Assembly (NCBI RefSeq): GCF_000230695.2
Contig: NC_020541.1
Coordinates: 2,976,001-3,040,000, forward strand
Direction of reading: 5' to 3'
From: Rhodanobacter denitrificans
GTDB taxonomy: Bacteria > Pseudomonadota > Gammaproteobacteria > Xanthomonadales > Rhodanobacteraceae
DNA: 64,000 nucleotides
Shown here: positions 24,465 to 32,153 of the stretch, piece after piece
Numbering within the stretch: the stretch's first letter is position 1
Layout: the number at the start of each line of letters is the position of its first letter
Position numbers and translations under genes: made by a program
Notes under the pieces: model-generated
Seen by the model: the letters and a program-made list of their open reading frames with translations, nothing else
Databases searched by the model: none
What the model was told of the DNA's origin: nothing

Positions 24465-24835
24465 TGCCCCCTGGCGCGCGCCGAATGGCACGGCACGGTC
24501 ACGCTGCGCCATGCCGGCTGCGAACCGCTGCGCCACCGCCTGACGCTGGACGACCTCAAGCAGGACCTGCACTTGCGCCTGGACTGTTCCGCCGCGGTGA
24601 CGGCGACGGCGGCACGCGTGGCGCTGCCGGCAGCGACACCGGCAGCGACGGCAGCAGCGACGGTGACGACGCGCCCGCTGCCCGCCCACCGTCGACCATG
24701 CCGCAGCGTCAGCTGCGTCAGCTGCGCCAGCTGCGGACTCTGCAGGAGTTGCTGGACGAAGGACTCATCAGTCCGGCCGAGGAACAGCGCGTGCGTCGAA
24801 AGATCCTGCAGCTCGGCAGCGGCGCCGACGACTAG
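24464..24835 (+). CDS. SHOCT-domain protein, possibly frameshifted
   Basis: The frame starts at ATG 24464, overlapping the previous stop (TGATG), and encodes 123 residues. Only the C-terminal 35 residues are recognisable: LRTLQELLDEGLISPAEEQR is a SHOCT module, a short helical tail found on many oligomeric membrane-associated proteins. The first 45 residues are poor-looking, while the neighbouring frame over the same stretch reads better (EWHGTVTLRHAGCEPLRHRL). A real gene may therefore have lost its start and suffered a frameshift near 24590, with a Gly/Ser/Asp linker following. Coupled to the ribonuclease-like gene. Confidence 0.45.
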   Translation: MPPGARRMARHGHAAPCRLRTAAPPPDAGRPQAGPALAPGLFRRGDGDGGTRGAAGSDTGSDGSSDGDDAPAARPPSTMPQRQLRQLRQLRTLQELLDEGLISPAEEQRVRRKILQLGSGADD

Positions 24836-24943
24836 CCGCAGCCACTACCGCGCGTGGCCCGCGCGGCAACGCCGATCGTTCCCGCGCAAGCGATGGCCGG
24901 CGCCGAAGCCCCGCGACCATGCGCGTCGAAAACACGCGCACGC

Positions 24944-24985
24944 TTGACCTGGATCATGCGTGCGCGCAAATGCCACACCTAGTAT
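24944..24985 (+). promoter_or_regulatory. Class II FNR-type promoter of the norCB operon
   Basis: TTGAC-CTGG-ATCAT at 24944-24957 is followed, exactly 22 nt later, by TAGTAT at 24980-24985, a good -10. The expected start is near 24992, about 84 nt before the first ATG. The region 24836-25075 holds no gene. Confidence 0.75.
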
Positions 24986-25075
24986 TCAGCCCGCCTTGCA
25001 CGCGAATCCCTCGGGGTAGGGTTTCGATGGTTCTGGTGCTATCCGACGAGGCTCGAACCCTTTGGGGAAAATCGC

Positions 25076-25321
25076 ATGACGCAACGGATCACTGATCTGA
25101 CGCTTTCGGTGCTGGCCTGTGTGGCAGCCCTTCTATTGTCCTGGCCATTCTGGCGCAACTTCGAGTATTGGCCCGAATCGCATCTTGCATGGTGGATCTA
25201 CTTCATCACCGGCTTCGTGCTGGCGGTGTACGTGTTCTACGTCTTCATCGGCAGCCTGCGCATCCTGTTCCTGCACGACACCCAGGAGCAGGCCACCACC
25301 GTCAAGGACAAACTCTCATGA
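25076..25321 (+). CDS. Small two-helix membrane protein of the NO-reductase operon
   Basis: An 81-residue protein with two predicted membrane segments, about residues 8-25 (TLSVLACVAALLLSWPFW) and 37-62 (AWWIYFITGFVLAVYVFYVF), and a charged C-terminus. It overlaps the NorC-like gene by 4 nt (ATGA) and lies directly under the FNR promoter. I recognise no family. By context it could be a small subunit or assembly factor of the NO reductase; small membrane subunits are common in heme-copper oxidase relatives. Confidence 0.75.
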   Translation: MTQRITDLTLSVLACVAALLLSWPFWRNFEYWPESHLAWWIYFITGFVLAVYVFYVFIGSLRILFLHDTQEQATTVKDKLS

Positions 25322-26283
25322 GCTGCGGAACCGGCGGTAGCAGTTGCGAGACGCCCCGGCGCCGGGGTGCATTTCTGGTATTGGCCATCCTGGCCCTGAT
25401 CTTCGTCGCGCTGTCGATCTTCTCCTTCCTGAAGTCGCGCCATCAGGTAACCCCGGACACGGTTTCCTTCGGCCCCTATCAGGCGGTCGACGGCAAGCGT
25501 GTGTTCCAGGCGTACAACTGCATGGGTTGCCACACCATGGTCGGCAACGGCGCCTACCTGGGGCCGGATCTCACCGAAGAATACAAGCGCGTCGGTCCGG
25601 CCTGGCTGGCCGCCTTCCTGCCCTCGGCCGGAGGCTGGCCGACGACCGCGGCGGTGCGTGCGCAGTTGCTCGATCCGAACCAGCAAGCCGACACCGGCAC
25701 CGATTCGATCGAGGCTTACCTCAAGAAATTCCCCGGCGCAGCGCAGCGCATCGAGCGGCGCGGCGGCGGCACCACGATGATGCCGAACCTGCCGTTCAGC
25801 AAGGACGAAATCGGCCAGCTGATCGCCTACCTGAAGTACACCTCGGCAATGAACACCGAAGGCTGGCCGCCGAAGGTGGAAGTGGAAGGGTTCGACCATC
25901 GCCTGCAGCTTGCGCACGGCATCGCGCCCGTCGCCCAGGCGAACGCTGCAGCGGCATCGCCGGCGCCCGCCGCGGCTGCGCCGGATCCCGTAGCCCACGG
26001 CGCGCAACTGGTCAAGGACACCGGCTGCCTGGCCTGTCATGCCACCGACGAGAAGCGGCTGGTCGGCCCGGGCTGGGGCGGCCTGTACAACTCGAAGGTC
26101 AGCCTCGCCGACGGCAGCACGGTCACCGCCGACGACGCCTACCTGAAGGAATCGATCCGCCAGCCCAACGCGAAAGTCGTGGCGGGTTACCCGGCCAGCG
26201 TGATGCCTGTCTATGAGACTTTGCTCAAGGACGACGAAGTCAACGCCATCGTGGCCTACCTCCACTCCCTGGAGAAGCAGTGA
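25318..26283 (+). CDS. norC: Nitric-oxide reductase cytochrome c subunit NorC, fused to a second cytochrome c domain
   Basis: A 321-residue protein. After a short Cys-bearing leader (MSCGTGGSSCETPRRRG) a membrane helix spans about residues 18-38. The first cytochrome domain has heme motif CMGCH in a NorC-like context (GKRVFQAYNCMGCHTMVGNG, AYLGPDLTEEYKRVG). A proline/alanine linker near residue 215 leads to a second domain with CLACH and the ending GYPASVMPVYETLLKDDEVN, like the cytochrome c tail of some oxidase subunit II proteins. Ordinary NorC has about 150 residues and one heme, so this is a diheme fusion that would bring electrons to NorB from the periplasm. Confidence 0.85.
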   Translation: MSCGTGGSSCETPRRRGAFLVLAILALIFVALSIFSFLKSRHQVTPDTVSFGPYQAVDGKRVFQAYNCMGCHTMVGNGAYLGPDLTEEYKRVGPAWLAAFLPSAGGWPTTAAVRAQLLDPNQQADTGTDSIEAYLKKFPGAAQRIERRGGGTTMMPNLPFSKDEIGQLIAYLKYTSAMNTEGWPPKVEVEGFDHRLQLAHGIAPVAQANAAAASPAPAAAAPDPVAHGAQLVKDTGCLACHATDEKRLVGPGWGGLYNSKVSLADGSTVTADDAYLKESIRQPNAKVVAGYPASVMPVYETLLKDDEVNAIVAYLHSLEKQ

Positions 26284-27980
26284 TGCAGATCGAATTCCAG
26301 ACTCAACGGCTGAGCATGCGTTTCTTCATGCTGATGCTGGTGCTGTTCGTGCTGCAGGTCGGTTACGGCCTGCTGCTGTCGGTGCAACAGACCGACCCGA
26401 CCGTGCTGGCGGGGGTGATGAACTTCAACGTCGCGCGCGCCGAGCACCTCAACCTCGGCATCCTGTGGATCCTGTGCGGCTTCATCGGCGCGATCCTGTT
26501 CGTCGGCCCGCTGCTGGCCAAGCGCGAGATGGTCTCGCCGTGGCTGATCAAGCTGCTGTTCTATGCGTTGATCGTGATCGCCGTGTGGAACTTCTTCACC
26601 CTGCGGCTGGCCCAGTTCGGCATTGCCGGGTGGTGGCACGGGCAGCCATGGCTGCAGCAGGGGCTTGAGTACCTGGAGGCAGGTCGCATCGCCGGCGTGC
26701 TGGTGCTGATCGGCTTCGCGATCCTCGCCTACGTGGTGCTGCGCACGTTCCCGCCGGTGCGCCAGTGGAACGAGATCCACTGGGGCCTCGGCCTCGGCGT
26801 CAGTGCGCTGATGGCGGTCTGGGTGTTCGGCCTGTTCTACGTGGCGCGGCTGGACCTGCAGGAGTACTTCCGCTGGTTCGTGGTGCACTACTGGGTGGAG
26901 GGCGTGTGGGAAGTCATCCACATCACCCTGGTCGGCTTCCTGCTGGTGCTGATGTTCAAGGTCGACGTCAAGTCGGTGGGCTTTGCGGTGTTCTGGGGCG
27001 TGGCGCTGGTGTGGCTGTCCGGGCTGATCGGCAACGCGCACCACTATTTCTGGATCGGCACGCCGGCGTTCTGGCAATTCTGGGGCTCGCTGTTCAGCGC
27101 GCTGGAACCGCTGCCGCTGGTGTTCTGCTTCTGGCACATCTACCTCGATGCGCACACCAACAAGCGCCCGCTGGAAAACGCGCCCGCGTTCTACTTCATC
27201 CTGGGCTCGGTGGTGCTGGAGCAGATCGGCGCCGGCATCCTCGGCTTCACCATGACCTTCGCGCTGACCAACGTGTGGTCGCATGGCACCTGGGTGACGC
27301 CGGGGCATGCTCACCTGGCGCTGTTCGGCACCTTCGGCATGCTGGGCATCGCGGCGGCCTATTTCGCGGTACCGATCCTGCGCAAGGTGCCGAACTACGA
27401 CCAGCGGCTGGGCAAGCTCAGTTTCTGGCTGGTGCTCACCGGCGTGCTCGGCATGGCGTTCTCCTTCTCGATCGGCGGCACGGTGCAGATCTACGTCTAC
27501 CGCATCCTCGGGCTGGACTGGTTCGGCGGTGACGTGGCCCGCTCGATGGGCGTGTTCAAGCTGATGCTGCCGCTGTTCGGCGTGGTCTTCGCGACGGGTG
27601 CGGGCGTGCTGGTCTATGACCTGCTCACCCTGGGCCGCCGCCTGGCCGTGCCGGCCGGTGCGGATACCCACGGCGAGCCTGCCGAGGCCCATCCCGTCAC
27701 CCGCTGGAGCCGGCCGCTGAGCGGCTTCGAGGCAGGCATCTGGCTGATGATGATGTGGATCTTCGGCACGATCATCACGCTCGGCCTGCTCAGCTTCAAC
27801 CTGCCGCGGGTGCGCGTGGCCGGCGACCCGACCCTGCCCTACCTGCTGGCCGGCGTCGGCTACCCGGGGCTGCTGCTGGTCACCCTGCTGTTCGTGTGGC
27901 GCTTCCTCGCCTCGATGGAAGCGCGCGCGAAGGCGGTGGCGGCGCCTTCACTGTTGCGGGTGTTGCCCGCGCAAGCCTGA
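26283..27980 (+). CDS. norB: Nitric-oxide reductase catalytic subunit NorB, 14 predicted helices
   Basis: A 565-residue protein starting at ATG 26283 in the NorC stop (TGATG). All key residues of the NorB active site are visible: low-spin heme ligand His55, the FeB ligands His202 in VVHYWVEG and His253/His254 in NAHHYFW, Glu206 and Glu275 (SALEPLPL), and His342/His344 in TPGHAHLALFG. I count 14 hydrophobic segments against 12 in canonical cNorB (about 460 residues); two extra lie at the C-terminus. It should reduce 2 NO to N2O in the inner membrane, fed by the fused NorC. The TPGHAH signature and length place it outside the best-studied NorB branch. Confidence 0.88.
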   Translation: MQIEFQTQRLSMRFFMLMLVLFVLQVGYGLLLSVQQTDPTVLAGVMNFNVARAEHLNLGILWILCGFIGAILFVGPLLAKREMVSPWLIKLLFYALIVIAVWNFFTLRLAQFGIAGWWHGQPWLQQGLEYLEAGRIAGVLVLIGFAILAYVVLRTFPPVRQWNEIHWGLGLGVSALMAVWVFGLFYVARLDLQEYFRWFVVHYWVEGVWEVIHITLVGFLLVLMFKVDVKSVGFAVFWGVALVWLSGLIGNAHHYFWIGTPAFWQFWGSLFSALEPLPLVFCFWHIYLDAHTNKRPLENAPAFYFILGSVVLEQIGAGILGFTMTFALTNVWSHGTWVTPGHAHLALFGTFGMLGIAAAYFAVPILRKVPNYDQRLGKLSFWLVLTGVLGMAFSFSIGGTVQIYVYRILGLDWFGGDVARSMGVFKLMLPLFGVVFATGAGVLVYDLLTLGRRLAVPAGADTHGEPAEAHPVTRWSRPLSGFEAGIWLMMMWIFGTIITLGLLSFNLPRVRVAGDPTLPYLLAGVGYPGLLLVTLLFVWRFLASMEARAKAVAAPSLLRVLPAQA

Positions 27981-28020
27981 GTTCGAACCGGCCCCGGGGA
28001 ACGGGGCCGGGAAGCAGCAA

Positions 28021-28057
28021 GACAAGGCCGCCGGGGAAACCCGGCGGCCTTGTCTTT
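28021..28057. terminator. Strong terminator between convergent norB and cytochrome b561 genes
   Basis: A perfect 15-bp stem (28021-28035 with 28040-28054) closed by a GAAA tetraloop is followed by TTT. It is symmetrical enough to serve both converging transcripts. A second GC stem (GGCCCC-GGGGAAC-GGGGCC) lies just upstream. Confidence 0.85.
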
Positions 28058-28100
28058 GCATGGCCAACGGCGGCGCCCGGCGCCGGCGTGGCGGACGGCC

Positions 28101-28664
28101 TTACGGGCGCTGCCCGCCACGCCGCGGCAACATGCGCAGCAAGGTGTTGTCGCGGTTCACGTAGTGATGCACCAGTGCGGCCGCCGCGTGCAGGCCGACC
28201 AGGTAGTAGCCCACCGTGCCGATGGTCCCGTGGATGTCTTCCAGCGAGTCGGCGAACGCCTTGTCCGCCCCCACCAGCGCCGGCAAGTGCAGGCCGAAGA
28301 ACGGCACCGGCTTGCCTGCGGCGCTGAGCACCAGCCAGCCGAGCAAAGGCATCACGATCAGGAAGGCGTACAGCGCCAGGTGCATCAGCGCGGCCAGGCG
28401 CTCCTGCCACACGGGTGGCGCCGGCCGGATCGGCGGCCGCGGCCCCGACCCGAGACGGATTGCCAGCCGCACGAAGACCAGGGCGAACACCCCCAGGCCA
28501 AGCATGAAGTGCCAAGTCTTCAGGCCCTCGCGCAGGTCGCTCCCGCGTGGGTAGAACTCGCGCAACTCGATGCAGGCATACACGGCGACCAGCAACAGCA
28601 GCGTCAGCCAATGCATGCCGATCGACAGCGCGCCGTAACGATCCTCGGTGTTCTTCCAGTTCAT
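28101..28664 (-). CDS. Cytochrome b561
   Basis: A 187-residue four-helix membrane protein starting at ATG 28664. The start NTEDRYGALSIGMHWLTLLLL and the segments LKTWHFMLGLGVFALVFVRL, LAALMHLALYAFLIVMPLLG and LVGLHAAAALVHHYVNRDN carry the paired histidines that bind two b hemes. The family moves electrons from quinol. It faces away from the Fnr gene and has a class II FNR promoter with a -10 identical to that of narG, so it is likely an anaerobic quinol-linked electron carrier. A related gene elsewhere in the window is broken by the prophage. Confidence 0.92.
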   Translation of the reverse strand: MNWKNTEDRYGALSIGMHWLTLLLLVAVYACIELREFYPRGSDLREGLKTWHFMLGLGVFALVFVRLAIRLGSGPRPPIRPAPPVWQERLAALMHLALYAFLIVMPLLGWLVLSAAGKPVPFFGLHLPALVGADKAFADSLEDIHGTIGTVGYYLVGLHAAAALVHHYVNRDNTLLRMLPRRGGQRP

Positions 28665-28709
28665 GGTGTTCTCTGCAGGTGAAAGTCGGGAGACACCGAC
28701 CCGGCCGCC

Positions 28710-28751
28710 AGCCTACGGCGGGGTCACGGCGCGCCATTTGACCGCAGTCAA
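28710..28751 (-). promoter_or_regulatory. FNR-type box between cytochrome b561 and fnr
   Basis: ATTTGAC-CGCA-GTCAAAT (28736-28753) is a perfect 18-bp inverted repeat. In the minus direction TAGGCT (revcomp of 28710-28715) sits exactly 22 nt beyond TTGAC, a class II promoter for cytochrome b561. In the plus direction the -10 is less clear (TATCGT at 28770), so Fnr may also act on its own gene, perhaps as repressor. Confidence 0.8.
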
Positions 28752-28850
28752 ATACACACAGAATTTGCGTATCGTCATGCTAAGGTCCAGCCCTGCCCGG
28801 CCACAACCGGGTTCACCAGCCCCCTCCGCTCCAGCTACGCGAGGACGTTG

Positions 28851-29612
28851 ATGGTTCCGGAAACCAACGTTTTCGACCTGAACCAGCTGCGCCGCAGTTG
28901 CTCCTCCTGCGCGTTGGGTGAGCTGTGCCTGCCGGCCGGCATCGGCCACGACGACCTGGATCGGCTGGACACCACAGTTCGCGACAAGCGGATGCTGGAT
29001 CGCGGCGGCGTGCTGTACCGCGATGGCGACCCGTTCGCGGCGCTCTACGTGGTGCGTTCCGGCTCGCTCAAGACCTTCGTGCAGGACGAGGCCGGCGACG
29101 TGCAGGTGCTCGGTTTTCACCTGCCCGGCGAAATCATCGGTTTCGACGCATTGGCGCTGAACCGGCATGTCAGTCAGGCCGAGGCGCTCGAACGCAGCAG
29201 CATCTGCGAACTGCCCTATGCACGGCTGCAGCAGGTCATCAGCGAGGTGCCGGCACTGCACCGGCAGCTGATGCGGGTGATCAGCCGCGAGGTGATCGAG
29301 GAACACCGCCACCTGGTGATGATGGGCCGACAGCAGGCCCAGGAGCAGCTGGCGATCTTCCTGAAGAGCCTGGCCGACCGCTACCAGCGCCTGCAGCGCG
29401 ATGGCATCGCGCTCTCCCTGCCGATGTCCCGCTACGACATCGCCAACTACCTCGGCCTGGTGGTCGAGACGGTCAGCCGGCTGTTTTCGCGGCTGGAGGA
29501 AATGGGCGTGCTCGAAGTCAATCGCAAGGCCGTGCGTATACTGCGCCCCGACCTGCTCGCCGACCTCTGCCGCAACAACACGGCGGCGACGAAACGACAC
29601 GACACCGGCTGA
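28851..29612 (+). CDS. fnr: Fnr/Anr-family oxygen-sensing transcription regulator
   Basis: A 253-residue Crp/Fnr protein. ATG 28851 has GAGGA 5 nt upstream; an in-frame TTG one codon earlier is not needed. Cysteines 17, 20 and 26 (CSSCALGELC, C-x2-C-x5-C) plus a fourth in SSICELPY match the [4Fe-4S] ligands of E. coli FNR. The cyclic-nucleotide-like domain follows, then a helix-turn-helix, MSRYDIANYLGLVVETVSRL, with E..SR recognition residues that read TTGA half sites. It should activate genes when oxygen is low. Many matching boxes lie in this window. Confidence 0.95.
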   Translation: MVPETNVFDLNQLRRSCSSCALGELCLPAGIGHDDLDRLDTTVRDKRMLDRGGVLYRDGDPFAALYVVRSGSLKTFVQDEAGDVQVLGFHLPGEIIGFDALALNRHVSQAEALERSSICELPYARLQQVISEVPALHRQLMRVISREVIEEHRHLVMMGRQQAQEQLAIFLKSLADRYQRLQRDGIALSLPMSRYDIANYLGLVVETVSRLFSRLEEMGVLEVNRKAVRILRPDLLADLCRNNTAATKRHDTG

Positions 29613-29732
29613 GAGACCGGCCATCGAACCGCCGCGCGAGCGCGCACGTGCTGGCCGGCGCCGTTGCCGACCGATGCCGCGGCACGCCGGTTCATGCATG
29701 GGCACACGGCCCGCGCTCGCGTTCCGCACGGA

Positions 29733-29774
29733 TTGACCGAGGTCAACTCGGGCCGCGGCCGGCCGGCGTAGAAC
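29733..29774 (+). promoter_or_regulatory. Class II FNR-type promoter of the GNAT gene
   Basis: TTGAC-CGAG-GTCAA at 29733-29746, then TAGAAC at 29769-29774 after exactly 22 nt. The start would be near 29781, about 77 nt before ATG 29858. The 29613-29857 gap holds no gene. Confidence 0.75.
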
Positions 29775-29857
29775 TCGTCTCGCAAGCCGCCATGCCGTGA
29801 TCGCCGCCGCTCACGGCATCGGAATCGCTCACGGTTCATCTGCCGCGGGAACAGTCC

Positions 29858-30430
29858 ATGTCGAATATCCACCACACCGAACCCACCCCCACCCCCGCCG
29901 CGCCGTTCGGCGCCATCGAGGGAACCCACTGGATCGAGACCCTGAACGATGGCAGCCCGGTGCTGGTACGCCCGCTGCGCGCGGAGGACCGCCAGCGCGA
30001 AACGGAGTTCATCGACCGCCTGTCCGAACAGGCCTGCCGCTTCCGCTTCCTCGGCAACCTGAAGGAAGCCAGCCCGGCCCTGCTCGACCAGTTGATGAAC
30101 GTGGATTACCACGACCGCATGGCGTTCGTCGCGCTCGCCCACGACAACGGCGAGCTGCGCCTGGTCGGCGTCAGCCGCTACGGCGCCAGCGGCGACGACA
30201 AGCAGTGCGAATGCGCGGTGACCGTGGCCGACGACTGGCGCCACCGCGGCCTGGGCGTGCTGCTGATGCGGCGGCTGATCGAGATCGCGCGCAAGAACGG
30301 ATTCCGCCGGATGTTCTCGATCGACGCCACCGAGAACGAACCGATGCGCGAACTGGCCGGTTTCCTGGGTTTCCAGCGCCGGATCGATCCGGATGACGCC
30401 ACCCAGGTCATCCACTCCCTCGACCTCTGA
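29858..30430 (+). CDS. GNAT-family N-acetyltransferase
   Basis: A 190-residue protein with a GNAT fold: VLVRPLRAEDRQRETEFIDR then SRYGASGDDKQCECAVTVAD, and the acetyl-CoA loop DWRHRGLGVLLMRRLIEIAR near residue 125. The ending ENEPMRELAGFLGF is like the acetyltransferase half of the Pat (YfiQ) protein acetylases and of related stress acetylases. Its class II FNR box and the universal stress gene 26 nt downstream suggest use in anaerobic or stress physiology. Substrate unknown. Confidence 0.85.
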   Translation: MSNIHHTEPTPTPAAPFGAIEGTHWIETLNDGSPVLVRPLRAEDRQRETEFIDRLSEQACRFRFLGNLKEASPALLDQLMNVDYHDRMAFVALAHDNGELRLVGVSRYGASGDDKQCECAVTVADDWRHRGLGVLLMRRLIEIARKNGFRRMFSIDATENEPMRELAGFLGFQRRIDPDDATQVIHSLDL

Positions 30431-30456
30431 GCACCGCCGAACCCGGGCCATCCGCC

Positions 30457-31305
30457 ATGACAAGCACCGACCCCATGCCGCGCGTGACGCGCCCGGGCGA
30501 CATCCTCGCGCTGGTGACCGACACCGACCCGTGGAGCCCCGCCGCCGTTGCCGGTGTCGCCATCGCCGCACGCTGGGACGGCAACCTGACCGGCTGCTAC
30601 GTCGACCCCGCCCTGCGCAAACTCACTGCCGGCGAAGCCGGCAGCGAGCCCACCGTACTCGGCCTGCTGCTCGAACCGCGGGCCGAGCTCGCCGACGAAC
30701 ACGCCGCCTTCGGCTCGTTCGCGCGCCATGCCGGCGTGCGCAACGCCGACTGGATCGTGGCCCGCTCCGGCATCACTCCGACCCTGCGCTGGCTCGGTGC
30801 GCGACACGACCTGGCGGTGATCGAACGCGACATGGTGCAGGCATCCGGCCTGCTCGACATCCTGGGCGAAGCGATCCTGGACTGCCGCCTGCCCTGCCTG
30901 GTACTGCCCCCGCACTGGGCCGGCGAGCTCCGCTTCGAGCGCATCGTGATCGGCTGCAACGGCAGCCTCGAGGCGATCCGCGCAATCCACTCCGCGCTGC
31001 CGTTCCTCAAGGTGGCAAAACAGGTCACCCTGGTCGACGGCGACGTGCGCGACGGCGACCAGGGACATCCGCGCTTCGACCCGTTCGTCTATCTGCTGCG
31101 CCATGGCATCATGGCCAAGCCCAGCTACGTCCGTGCCTCCTCCGCGATGGCCGGCGAGATCCTGCTGAAGGAAGTCGGCAACATCGACGCCGACCTGCTG
31201 GTGATGGGCGCCTACGGCCGCTCGCGCATGCGCGAGCGCGTGTTCGGCGGCGCCACCCGGCGCGTGCTGGAGGAAGCCACCCTCCCGGTGCTGATGCAGC
31301 ACTAG
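30457..31305 (+). CDS. Universal stress protein
   Basis: A 282-residue protein of two USP-like halves. The C-terminal half ends DADLLVMGAYGRSRMRERVF then GGATRRVLEEATLPVLMQH, the typical ATP-binding G-2x-G-9x-G(S/T) region (GAYGRS...GG). The N-terminal half is divergent. Tandem USP proteins of this size are frequent in anaerobically induced regulons of Pseudomonas and relatives. It follows the GNAT gene by 26 nt, presumably in the same FNR-driven operon. Confidence 0.85.
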   Translation: MTSTDPMPRVTRPGDILALVTDTDPWSPAAVAGVAIAARWDGNLTGCYVDPALRKLTAGEAGSEPTVLGLLLEPRAELADEHAAFGSFARHAGVRNADWIVARSGITPTLRWLGARHDLAVIERDMVQASGLLDILGEAILDCRLPCLVLPPHWAGELRFERIVIGCNGSLEAIRAIHSALPFLKVAKQVTLVDGDVRDGDQGHPRFDPFVYLLRHGIMAKPSYVRASSAMAGEILLKEVGNIDADLLVMGAYGRSRMRERVFGGATRRVLEEATLPVLMQH

Positions 31306-31988
31306 CGGTGCGCTGACCCATTCGGCGTGGGCGTGGTGACGGCGTTGCGGCGACGGCGACGCCGGGCCACGCCGGCCAGCACCGCCACCGCGGCAAGGCT
31401 GCCCAGCAGGGCGAGCAGCATATCCTGCTGCGCGTCCCACGGATCGCCCTGGGTGCCGAGGTAGGCCACGCCGAGGTCGCCGCCGAACCCCACGGCGGCG
31501 GCCCATTCGAACAGTTCGTACAGGGTCGAGCTGGCAGTCATCAGACTGACCGGCACGATCCAGCGCCAGGCGCCGGGCGAGGACGTGCGCGCGGCCACCA
31601 GCTCCACCACCGCTGGCGTCACCAGCAGGCCGTAGGCGAAATGGATGGCACGGTCGAAGTGGTTGCGCGACAGGCCCAGTGCCGCATCCAGCGAGAAGCC
31701 GAACAGTGCGGCGAACCACTGGTCCCACGGCACCTCCGAGTAGGTGTAGTGCGCGCCGATCTCGTGCAGCAGCAGGAACGCGAACAGCGCCGCATAGCTG
31801 GCGTTCGAAAAGCGCAGCCGGCGAAACCCCAGCACCAGCGCCGGCAGCACCAGGAGCACCAGCACGTTCTCCATCAGCCAGTCCTGGCGATAGCGCGGCG
31901 CGATGCCCAGGGCCACCGCGGCAACCAGGAAAACAGCCAGCAACAGCAGCGGAAATCGAGATCCTTCCTTCCCGGGTCGCTCGTTCAT
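31302..31988 (-). CDS. YjdF-family (DUF2238) membrane protein
   Basis: A 228-residue protein starting at ATG 31988. Several membrane helices frame the family motifs HEIGAHYTYSEVPW and GLSRNHFDRAIHFAYGLL; the C-terminus is basic (RRRRRRNAVTT). This matches the YjdF/DUF2238 family, whose function is not established. The gene converges on the universal stress protein gene with a 4-nt overlap and diverges from the quinol NO reductase gene. Confidence 0.88.
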   Translation of the reverse strand: MNERPGKEGSRFPLLLLAVFLVAAVALGIAPRYRQDWLMENVLVLLVLPALVLGFRRLRFSNASYAALFAFLLLHEIGAHYTYSEVPWDQWFAALFGFSLDAALGLSRNHFDRAIHFAYGLLVTPAVVELVAARTSSPGAWRWIVPVSLMTASSTLYELFEWAAAVGFGGDLGVAYLGTQGDPWDAQQDMLLALLGSLAAVAVLAGVARRRRRRNAVTTPTPNGSAHR

Positions 31989-32085
31989 GCCTGCCTGCAT
32001 TCCGTCAGCGCTGCGCGTCGTGCCGATCATGCCACGCCGGCCGCGGGCCACTGCGACAATTCGCGCGGCACGCCGGCCGGACCGC

Positions 32086-32099
32086 CTGACCTGCATCAA
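32086..32099 (+). promoter_or_regulatory. FNR-type box upstream of the quinol NO reductase gene
   Basis: CTGAC-CTGC-ATCAA ends 54 nt before ATG 32154. Only the first base departs from TTGAC. No good hexamer is at the 22-nt distance, so promoter class is unclear. Confidence 0.6.
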
Positions 32100-32153
32100 G
32101 ATCAGCGGACACTGCCTCGCCGAGCATGCGCGCACCTTTCTGGGAGATGCGCA

